From Orobanche coerulescens (taxonomy: Eukaryota; Streptophyta; Magnoliopsida; Lamiales; Orobanchaceae): 64,000 nucleotides of DNA. Every line of letters starts with the position of its first letter. The first letter of the stretch is position 1. The stretch spans positions 45,747,501 to 45,811,500 of the forward strand of contig CM065803.1 in the NCBI GenBank assembly GCA_033398695.1, read 5' to 3'. A model generated the notes under the pieces. It was not told where the DNA came from. It was given only the letters and a program-made list of their open reading frames with translations, and made no database searches. Positions 1 to 8,155 of the stretch are shown piece by piece. Position numbers and translations under genes: made by a program.

Positions 1-1418
1 CAAGCAGTTAAACAAGTTATATTCAAACGGCGTACACACTCCAAAGAAATAAAAGAATGTGTAGCACCTGAATCAAAAAGTACACGGACTGGATAGGATA
101 GAATATGGATGGTACCTGAAGCCACCGCCGCATCGGGTTCGTCTGTTCGACGCATCTCATAAACTCGTGGTTGTACCGAACCGATGCTAGAGTTCCCCCC
201 TCCAGCGTTCTGACCCCGTCCCCGGCCCCTGCCAAAATTCTGCTGAGGTTGACCGAAAGATTGCCGCTGATTAACAACTTGATCAAGGGGTGTCGTGGCA
301 GAAGCCCGAGTGTCCAAAGTCTGGTTCGGCTCAGAACAATAAACCGCTCTATGCCCCATCGGACCACACGTGTGACACTTTAATAGTGGGAAGTAGCATT
401 CCGAACTAAAGTGGCCTGGACGGCCACAATTATAGCAAGTCACTGTACGATTTGAGGTACCCGTAGTGGGACGGTAACCCCTCTTCCCTTTATTAGAACG
501 TGACGACTGTCCGGCAAAACGGTTAGTCGTCTGTGACTTCTGAAAGTTGCCACCCTTAGAGCCAGAAAAATTTCCCCCGACTTTCTGCTTCTTCGGTTCT
601 TCAATGGTATCATTGTCGGGGCTCAACATATCATGGGCTAAAACTCTGTCCTGATATTCTTTCAGTGTGGTGCAAGCAAATCCGGCCATGTACCGCCGTA
701 AGTCCAAATTCATCCTCATATCAAAATAACGGATCTTATCGCGCTCGTTACGTACTTGATCCTTCACATGGATTAATTGTTGGTTATACTCCACGATCGC
801 CTGAGAAACGGGAATATCTTGTGGTTTAGCCTCGAAGAAGGCTCGGATTCGGCTCTCTCGTACCGGCCAAGGACAAAACTCGGCCTCCAAGAGCTCCTTA
901 AATTCATCCCATGAGGCAATACGATCTCGTGGCTTGATGACCTTCCACTGTAGCGGCCTCCTTAGTGAGGAAATACTGGGCAATCGGTACTTTCTCACCT
1001 CGGGCAATCAACCGCCTCGAAAATCTTTTCCAATCGCTAGCCAATCCTCCCGGCTTAACGGGTGCGTGGCACCGCCAAATCGTGGAGGGTGCATACGGAT
1101 TACGTTCAAGGTGGCATCCGTGTTTGGGTTCGGGTTATTCACTGAACAGTTTGGGGCCAAAATAGTCATCCGAGTAGCCAATTGTTGAAGTGCATTCGCC
1201 ACTCCAACGTCTGCGTTGTTCCCCGACCATCCGACTAGTCGTGGCCGACTCTCAGACGGATGCACCAAGTTCGACAACCGGGTTGGTCGACCCGCAATCG
1301 AATCCGATGGAAACGGCCGCGCCACGACCTCTTCTCGCCCACGGCCACGACCACGGCCACGGCCCCTACCACCGACATCTTCAAGAACACACAAGTCACG
1401 TAAGCACAATTCAATCAC
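1..1418 (-). pseudogene. gag: gag (start of gag-pro), frameshifted
   Basis: Encodes the retrotransposon nucleocapsid polyprotein. The ATG at 1418 is followed after about 15 residues by a GRGRGRGRGR tract, then a retrotransposon-gag domain. The C-terminal half has two CCHC zinc knuckles, CYNCGRPGHFSSEC and CHTCGPMGHRAVYC (about 350-450), then an aspartic protease site reading DSGATHSF at about 50-75. The frame is broken near 1008-1020 and again near 950, where one or two bases are missing before the conserved WWK-type motif; downstream of about 940 it is open to the window edge as far as I read it. The gene is therefore inactive unless these indels are sequencing errors. Confidence 0.85.
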
Positions 1419-1604
1419 GCATCAACAAAGTGTCCGATTCTCAAGAATACCGATAAAAGGAAGCAAAACAAATAAGGAAACACCGGAAGAGTGAGAGGTC
1501 TTACAAGTACGGCCGTGACCGTGATGATGGCGAGTAGTGATACTGTGGACAATTAACGACTGATCGACCTAAAATACCGACACCCTAGGAAACCATAGAC
1601 CTAA

Positions 1605-1616
1605 GCTCTGATACCA
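1605..1616 (-). other. Primer binding site (initiator Met tRNA)
   Basis: The minus strand reads TGGTATCAGAGC, complementary to the 3' end of plant initiator Met tRNA (family knowledge). It lies 5 bases from the LTR end, as expected for priming minus-strand DNA synthesis, and fixes the element's orientation. Confidence 0.9.
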
Positions 1617-1660
1617 TATATTGAAACACCCCCAAGATAAACAGGGACTAGTACAGTCAC

Positions 1661-1683
1661 GTGAGCCCCGCCGACGGACCCAC
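1661..1683 (-). other. Conserved LTR stem-loop near LTR 3' end
   Basis: The sense-strand arms GTGGGTCC and GGGCTCAC pair over 8 positions including two G-U pairs, followed by GTGACTGTACT. It corresponds in position to stem-loops in elements T, D, E and F and in LTR G. A role in 3'-end formation is inference. Confidence 0.5.
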
Positions 1684-1990
1684 AAGGCTAAACAGACGCG
1701 AAACTATAAACTTGACCGATAAGGTCTACATATAATAGAAAGAAAGACGATACAAATGGTATTCGAAACCATAAACAATGAAACCATATACATCACCGCA
1801 CAAATCAATACCTCGGCAACACAGGCCGGAACATCAAGGAAGCGAAATACAATACTCGAGTATTTAAAAATCCATTCCAAGACAACAACACTAAATGGAG
1901 GAAACCAAAAGAGATAACCGGAGACAAGACACGGTATCACACTTGCCCATCATCTTCATGCCGACTGCACCCGCTGTCCGCTCTCCCGAA

Positions 1991-2459
1991 CTCGAAATAC
2001 ATGAAACGTATTTCCCCCATAAAGGGGTTAGCCGTCGAATAGCTAGTGCAAGTATAACAATATGAAACATAATACTTCTCGACAATAAAGTAAATGTAAT
2101 CCGTCAATTCATTAATTTCCGTCAATTCATCAATTTAAGACTAGTATTCCGGAATAACTAAATCTCATAAGACGTATGTGAATGCCGTAGAAACGGTTCG
2201 TTCACCTCATACGCCGTTACGTATGTGAATGCCGTCAAAACGGTTCGTTCACCTCATACGCCGATACATGTAGGAATGCCGTCAAAACGGTTCGTTCATT
2301 ACATGCCAATTAATATATCTATGAATGCCGTAAAAACGGTTCGTTCATGATATGCCATCAATATTTCTATGAATGCCGTAAAAACGGTTCGTTCATATCA
2401 TACCATCAATTCCTCTTACTTTCAAAGTCGAGAACGTACAATCATAAATGTATACTTGC
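1991..2459 (-). other. Predicted leader intron (GC-AG) in element 1 LTR
   Basis: Sense strand: donor AAAG|GCAAGTAT at 2459/2460, branch-like GGCTAAC (about 2027-2033) directly followed by CCCC-TTTAT-GGGGG, then acceptor TTTCGAG at 1991. AG|GCAAGT is the usual form of GC donors. The acceptor is weak; the layout matches elements T, D, E and F. No transcript evidence. Confidence 0.4.
2172..2404. repeat. Five hairpin-like tandem repeats in LTR
   Basis: Five units of about 48 bases share GAATGCCGT-AAAA-ACGG-TTCGTTC, itself an imperfect inverted repeat, separated by short variable spacers. They lie inside the predicted leader intron. Confidence 0.8.
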
Positions 2460-2996
2460 CTTTGAGACATCGAGAAATCGAACGGAGGAAAGGTATGAGT
2501 TCGGTAGGTCCGAGAACGCGCTTCCGCCACCTAAACGATTCGTAAGGAATATGATAATCGATTATCCATATCCAAATTACACGAAGAAACCCCCCGAAAA
2601 CCCGCCTACGATTCATGTATATTCGTATATAAACAACAACGAGGGCGGACCACAACCAAACCCTCTCGATTCCGTAAAAATCACGAAATATACCATGAAT
2701 CCGTAGGGAAACTAAGAATACCAACAAGATTAATCATATTCATCATGAATTAATCAAAAAAACGGAACGAATCGGACAAAAACACGAAAACCCCCAATTT
2801 TACCAAAAGTAGGGTTCTAAAGATCTAACCTTGATTATTTGGATCAAGGGATGATATCAGACGGATTATTGATGATATAACCTCAAGAACTCCATGGATA
2901 TGTTGTTAAACAACATGGCTTCAAGCTTAGAACACTCCCAGTGCGGAAGAGGAGAAGAAGAAGGTGAAAAATGGCAAGAAAAACGTCTGCGGGGCC

Positions 2997-3003
2997 TTTT
3001 ATA
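2997..3003 (-). promoter_or_regulatory. LTR TATA box (element 1)
   Basis: The sense strand reads CCCCTATAAAAGGCC. It is the only strong TATA in the LTR and lies about 28 bases downstream of the palindromic U3 tract, as expected for the element's core promoter. Confidence 0.65.
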
Positions 3004-3030
3004 GGGGTTGATTGCTGCCGGACACGGCCC

Positions 3031-3330
3031 GTGCCGATCGGCACGGCCGTGTTACACCTGCCGACAGGACTCGACCGTGTCCCGCTTGACACGGTCGCGG
3101 GGCCGAGGGCCTTCCGATAGCGACCCGCCCGACGCTGACTCGGCATGACTCGACCGTGTCCCGGGACACGGTCGGGCGTGTCGGCGATGCTCCAGGCTTA
3201 TCCTAAGAGTGCGGCACGGCCGTGTCGGACGACACGCCGAAGTCCGGTCGGCAGAACTTCGCATTTCCGGACGAGTACGGCACGGGCGTGTCGAACGACA
3301 CGGTCGAGTCCGGTCGGCGATGATCGCCAA
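3031..3330. repeat. CG-rich palindrome array in U3 of element 1
   Basis: Contains the perfect 14-base palindrome GTGCCGATCGGCAC (3031-3044), CACGGCCGTG at 3042-3051 and 3215-3224, and a perfect 24-base palindrome at 3151-3174. Further partial copies of CACGG/CCGTG continue to about 3315. The composition contrasts with the AT-rich surroundings. Confidence 0.8.
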
Positions 3331-3672
3331 TAACGAGCGGGTGAGCTAAAACGACCATAACTCTCTCGTCCGGACTCCGATTGACTCACCGTTTGAACCA
3401 TTGGAAAGCTAACTCGATGTTCTATAATATTGCAAAGATTTAGAATTTTTGGAGTTACCAAAAATTAATGGTGATCTAATAAAGTCGAACTCATAAGAGG
3501 AAAGTTGAAACGATGAACAATAACGATACACAACTCGAAGTTTTTCCGAACGATGAACACGGGTGAATGAACATGATTGATGAATGATTATAAATGAGTG
3601 AAAATCCACTGAGTGACAATCACCGAATGAAATTACTGAATGATAATGACTGAATTACAACCGGATATTACA

Positions 3673-5017
3673 ATATCAAATAAACTTAACAACCATCTCA
3701 TTTTCCTTTGTTCTAAAGAAACTATGCTAAAAAACTGCAGAGGAACTTTGAGACAAGTGTAGAAGGGTTAGTGGATTAGTGTTTGGAAGGAGTTAGTGGA
3801 TTTTAAATAGTTTGTAAATATTTGCCTAGAAGGAGATTTTCTTTGTTCAAAGTTTTGTTCTCTCAAGAAAACTAAAAATTACTCTTGAATTTGCTTCTTA
3901 GTTCGGTCATTCTCACAGGAAGTTCGACATCAACTTATCGAACATGGATAATCAAATGAGCAAACAAAACATAAACTGAGAAAAAATAATTATGCTAAAA
4001 GCTTGTCGTTGCCTGTCTTGTAACTGAAAATTTCTCTCTTTTTGCCCACCACAATCAACTGTTATATAATTCGAAGCCTTTTAATCGCTATCCTGGACAG
4101 AAAAATCAAATGTGCGGATAACACGGTTTTGCAACAGTGAGATAATCAAGAGAATCAGGAATAGTGATTATAATAATTACCCCATAATCATCAAATTTCT
4201 ACGAAAATGGAGGTTACAAAGTTCTAACAACTTTTCAAAACTTCAAATACTTGCACAATATTCGAACATGGATAATTGATTTTGTTTAATATCCAATGAA
4301 AGCAGATGAGATAAGATATTCCAAGGAGCTGCAATGTGCATAATAAAATATCATACCAGAAAGCATGATCTGAGCTGAGGCAATTTAGTTGGATTGTAAG
4401 AATATTTGATACCTCTCCGAAATTCATGATGATTTCATGAAGAACTTCTCCTGCAATTTGAGATATACATACAAATTTGATTTAAAAGTAATAATTACAA
4501 AAGCCCACCTGAGATTTGAACGAACTACAAAATGGTCCAATAAGATTTAGAAAATAAATGAAAAAGAAACCCCTCGAGTTTGATTATTTCTTACATTATT
4601 TTCCTTCATAGAACCCCAATATTTATAGAAATAATATAATTATTTTCTTAAATGTGACAAAATCAAACCTAGGGGTTATTGGAATTTTCATAAATTAACA
4701 CAAACCTCAGGGAGGTTTTCGTAAATTCCCTTTCAAAAAAGTGAATACCCATCAGTGAGGAGGCTCACGCCTGACGCTCGCGGTGCCACCTCAGAGGCCT
4801 TTCCCAGCCGCCTAGCCTCAAGGCGTGCCTCGAGGCGTGCGCCTTGACCATTTTTAAGACACTGGTCTAGATTGCATAATGGTATATCAAGTGGAATTCT
4901 TCGCCGAAAAACTTTAGACCAAAAGTTTACAAACAGCTATTAGAATCTATGCTGGACCATATACATTAACTTTTAACATAGACAGGTAAATAAAAAATAA
5001 TCGCAATCAAGTGCAAT
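3673..5017. other. AT-rich DNA with no clear gene
   Basis: Lies between element 1 and the hAT-like MITE. A minus-strand open stretch at about 4010-4080 follows an acceptor-like ATATAACAG and ends at TAA; another at about 4400-4441 sits between TTGCAG and a GTATC donor. Both are too short to identify. A CG-rich patch at 4755-4850 (GGCGTGCCTCGAGGCG type) resembles the MITE at 5018 and may be a fragment of a related copy. Confidence 0.4.
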
Positions 5018-5383
5018 CATAGCTGTTAAAGGCGCGCCTCAAGCTCAAGACACATAAATAAAATAGCACATCACCTTTTAAACCATAAGGCGGGCAACCT
5101 CAGTCAGGCGCATGCCAGGGTGTGCCTCATTGCGCCTTTTTACTGCGACTCAGTGCGCTTAGGTGGGCCTCTCTATTATGTCTCTTTTTCTTTTCTTTTT
5201 ATGTTTTTTCATAATATTTTTATAGTTGTTTTTGTTATTGTGACACTTTAATTTTGTTAATTATTAAGTATTTTGTGGATTGTTATATTTTATTGTCATT
5301 ATGTATTTATAAATATTTATAATTTAATTTAATTTATTCTTTATTTTTTTTGCGTCTCACCCCTCTCAGGCGCGTGCCTCGCC

Positions 5384-6036
5384 TGTTGGACCCACGACTG
5401 ATTTCCAGCCAAAGAAGAAAAACCCAATTTGAATAAGAAACTTGACTTGTCAAAAGGGAAGGTTTTAATTGATTTCTTTAGCGGCCATGCATAGAAGCAA
5501 AATTCAATTTGGACAATCACATTCACGAGGAAATATTTGCCTATAAATATAGGCAAAGGCAATTGAGAGAGACATCAAAACAGAAGAGAAAAATATAGCT
5601 TCTCTGAGTTGTTGAAGTGAAGAGAAAAATATGGTGGGAGAAAAATAGAGTGTTGTAAATCCTGAGAGTGTGGAAAAATACACTTGGGTAGGTATCATCT
5701 CTATCATTCCTTTAATATTGTTAGTTTGCAATATTTGGATAGGAGTGGGTCTCACGGGAAACACTATATTGTATCTTTTGAGGGTTTCAAGAGAGGAAAG
5801 AATATTGTAATTATTCTTGGATATAGTGGAATATTTTTTGGAGTTTGTCCCGTGATTTTTCTCTCGGTGTTAGAGGGTTTTCCACGTTAAATACTGGTGT
5901 CTTTTATTTTCAGTATATTTTGTGTGTGATTGGGGTGTTCTTTCTGTGTGTTCATCCAAACTTGTTTCCGCACAAAGGTTCTGCTGGAGGAAAATTATTT
6001 GTTGTTTTATAACAGCTGACGCCGATTTTCCCAACA
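5384..6036 (+). repeat. 5' LTR of gag-only copia
   Basis: Starts TGTTGGACCC and ends TTTTCCCAACA. CCTATAAATATAGGC at about 5540-5554 is the likely TATA region. Nearly identical to 7428-8081. Confidence 0.9.
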
Positions 6037-6038
6037 AC

Positions 6039-6050
6039 TGGTATCGGAGC
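6039..6050 (+). other. Primer binding site of gag-only copia
   Basis: TGGTATCGGAGC lies 2 bases after the 5' LTR and differs at one base from the usual initiator-Met-tRNA primer site TGGTATCAGAGC. Confidence 0.85.
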
Positions 6051-6118
6051 TCGGGTAACCGGGTTCTGACAACAAAAATTCTTTGCGGTTAGTGGAGAAA
6101 TATTTTTTTGTGGAAAAG

Positions 6119-6952
6119 ATGCAGACCTTGAAGTTTGGAATTGAAAAGTTCGATGGGAAGATGAATTTTGGCTTGTGGCAAATACAAGTCAAGGATATCT
6201 TGATCCAATCAGGATTGCACAAAGTATTGAAAGGTAAACCAGCCTCTGTTTTGGAGAAACATTCCAACAAAGATTCTGACAAAGGAACCAGCACATCTAG
6301 TATGAGCAATGAAGATTGGGAGGAAATGGATCTGAAAGCAGCAAGTGCCATTCGGCTATGCTTGGCCAAAAATGTTCTTGCAAACGTGCAGGGAAATTTG
6401 ACGACCAAGGAGCTTTGGGAGAAGCTAGAGGAGATGTACCAGACGAAAAGTGTCTCTAACCGAGTGTATCTAAAAGAGCAGTTTCATACATTACGGATGA
6501 GTGAAGGTACATCAGTCTCAGATCATTTAAGTATTCTCAATGGGATTGTCTCTGAACTGGAAACATTGGGAGTTCAAATAGATGATGAAGACAAGGCTTT
6601 GAGGCTAATCTGGTCTCTTCCATCGTCCTATGAACATATGAAGCCGATCTTAATTCATGGGAAGGAGAAGATATTCTTTTCTGAAGTTACCGGAAAACTC
6701 CTTTCGGAGGAGAAAAGGCTGAGTGAAAGAAACAATTTCACACCTGAAAGCTCAGCTTTGGTAACTGGAAATTGGAAGAAGAAGAAGAAGCATTCAACAA
6801 AGGAAAGTCTTGAATGCTGGAGGTGCGGGCAATCTGGACACCTTAAAAGAAATTGCCCAAAAGGGAGAGCGGGTTCGGCAAATGGCTCCAAAGGTGACGC
6901 AAATAGTGTTTCTCTTGCTTTTGCAGGATATGAAGATGATGATGTCATATGA
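6119..6952 (+). CDS. gag: Copia-type Gag polyprotein, intact
   Basis: A 277-residue frame from MQTLKFGIEKFDGK, the usual copia Gag start; an upstream in-frame ATG at 6083 would add 12 residues. The body is a UBN2/copia-gag domain (about residues 5-200: WEEMDLKAASAIRLCLAKNV, then a LWEKLEEMYQ-type helix). A basic stretch KKKKK precedes one CCHC zinc knuckle, CWRCGQSGHLKRNC (about residues 238-251). The frame has no stop and ends 475 bases before the 3' LTR. It would bind element RNA and form virus-like particles in the cytoplasm. It is the only full-length uninterrupted TE protein I see in the window. Confidence 0.9.
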   Translation: MQTLKFGIEKFDGKMNFGLWQIQVKDILIQSGLHKVLKGKPASVLEKHSNKDSDKGTSTSSMSNEDWEEMDLKAASAIRLCLAKNVLANVQGNLTTKELWEKLEEMYQTKSVSNRVYLKEQFHTLRMSEGTSVSDHLSILNGIVSELETLGVQIDDEDKALRLIWSLPSSYEHMKPILIHGKEKIFFSEVTGKLLSEEKRLSERNNFTPESSALVTGNWKKKKKHSTKESLECWRCGQSGHLKRNCPKGRAGSANGSKGDANSVSLAFAGYEDDDVI

Positions 6953-7427
6953 TGCCTGTTAAAGGCATGTACATCCTCTAATATGGCGCAGATACCAGGA
7001 CAAACAATGTGTTCAATTTGCGGGTCCATAATTGCGCACAGGGCACTGGTTTCACAGATGTGCAGGGTGCGTGGTGGAAAAGTATGTCGATGGCAGATGA
7101 AACTTCCGGAAAAGTGAAACATGGAAGTTGCACCATAATTTGTCTACAAGTTTTTTTTCGACATGTGCCGAAAGAAGGAAATCTTGAAATGTGGTGATTT
7201 CAAGTGGTTATGTTCTTTATGGTGGAGCATGATAATTCTCGCTCTTGAGAATTATGACTGTTGGTATAAACAGTGTTGGTATATGGTCTTATGTAGAACA
7301 TGATAGTTCTCGGTTTTGAGAACAGAGATGGACTATGACGTTTCATGTATGACTTTTGTTTGAGGGGGAGCTTTGTTCTCTAAGAAACTGATTCGTGGAT
7401 ATTTTCCCTTTGGCTGGAGGGGGAGAT
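6953..7427 (+). other. Non-coding 3' internal region with polypurine tract
   Basis: No protease, integrase or RT motif is visible. The tract GGCTGGAGGGGGAGAT ends at the 3' LTR and would prime plus-strand synthesis. Confidence 0.75.
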
Positions 7428-8081
7428 TGTTGGACCCACGGCTGATTTCCAGCCAAAGAAGAAAAACCCAATTTGAATAAGACACTTGACTTGTCAAAAG
7501 GGAAGGTTTGAATTGATTTCTTTAGCAGCCATGCATAGAAGCAAAATTCAATTTGGACAATCACATTCACGAGGAAATATTTGCCTATAAATATAGGCAA
7601 AGGCAATTGAAGAGAGGCATCAAAACAGAAGAGAAAAATATAGCTTCTCTGAGTTGTTGAAGTGAAGAGAAAAATATGGTGGGAGAAAAATAGAGTATTG
7701 TAAATCCTGAGAGTGTGGGAAAATACACTTGGGTAGGTATCATCTCTATCATTCCTTTAATATTGTTAGTTTGCAATATTTGGATAGGAGTGGGTCTCAC
7801 GGGAAACACTATATTGTATCTTTTGAGGGTTTCAAGAGAGGAAAGAATATTGTAATTATTCTTGGATATAGTGGAATATTTTTTGGAGTTTGTCCCGTGG
7901 TTTTTCCCTCGGTGTTAGAGGGTTTTCCACGTTAAATACTGGTGTCTTTTATTTTCAGTATATTTTGTGTGTGATTGGGGTGTTTTTTCTGTGTGTTCAT
8001 CCAAACTTGTTTCCGCACAAAGGTTCTGCTGGAAGAAAATTATTTGTTGTTTTATAACAGCTGACGCCGATTTTCCCAACA
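7428..8081 (+). repeat. 3' LTR of gag-only copia
   Basis: Matches 5384-6036 with about a dozen substitutions and small indels by eye. Ends CCCAACA and is followed by the TSD TCGCC. Confidence 0.9.
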
Positions 8082-8155
8082 TCGCCTTGCGCCTCGCGCC
8101 TCAGGCGATAGGAACCCATATCGCGTAGGCTCACCTTTCGCCTTTAACAACTATG

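Larger units (their letters stand above)
1..3672 (-). mobile_element. Partial Ty3/gypsy LTR retrotransposon, Tekay-like (element 1)
   Basis: The 5' part of a minus-strand element: 5' LTR (1622-3672), tRNA-Met primer site (1605-1616), then gag running into the protease motif at the window edge. RT, integrase and the 3' LTR would lie left of base 1. The LTR ends are TGTAATATCC and TGTTTCA on the sense strand. The Gly/Arg-rich gag N-terminus, two zinc knuckles and the tRNA-Met primer fit the Tekay/Del chromovirus lineage, but lineage is inferred because the chromodomain is outside the window. Confidence 0.85.
1622..3672 (-). repeat. 5' LTR of element 1
   Basis: Bounded by TGAAACACCC and GATATTACA on the plus strand. 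From the sense 5' end it holds palindrome-rich U3 DNA (3031-3330), a TATA box (2997-3003), a predicted leader intron (1991-2459) containing five hairpin-like tandem units, and a stem-loop at 1661-1683. No second copy is in the window, so the LTR call rests on the adjacent primer site, terminal sequences and shared layout with the other gypsy LTRs. Confidence 0.8.
5384..8081 (+). mobile_element. Complete gag-only copia retrotransposon (TR-GAG type)
   Basis: 2698 bp with two LTRs (653 and 654 bp), TGTTGG/CCAACA ends, a 5-bp TSD TCGCC (5379-5383 and 8082-8086), a primer site, one open gag frame and a polypurine tract. No protease, integrase, RT or RNase H is present, so it must use enzymes from an autonomous copia. 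The LTRs differ at roughly a dozen positions by eye (about 98 percent identity), implying a fairly recent insertion. Terminal-repeat elements carrying only GAG are a described plant class. Confidence 0.9.
5018..8155. mobile_element. hAT-like MITE, split by a retrotransposon
   Basis: Terminal inverted repeats CATAGCTGTTAAAGGCG (5018-5034) and its complement with one change (8139-8155) are flanked by GTGCAAT at 5011-5017 and 8157-8163; including one more base the duplication is 8 bp with 7 matches, as in hAT elements. The interior is rich in AGGCGCGCCTC-type motifs and has no transposase. Removing the copia insertion (5384-8081) and one TSD copy leaves about 435 bp, typical of a MITE. Confidence 0.7.

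Noticed and set aside
1216..1494. Plus-strand frames rich in RPRPRPRP
   Set aside because: They are the complement of the Gly/Arg-rich gag start; the minus frame carries the recognisable domains.
2172..2404. Evenly spaced repeats resembling a CRISPR array
   Set aside because: Units differ, spacers are short and similar to each other, the tract lies inside a plant LTR, and there are no cas genes.
2422..2727. Hydrophobic 101-residue minus-strand frame
   Set aside because: It lies within LTR leader DNA, has no family resemblance and overlaps the predicted donor.
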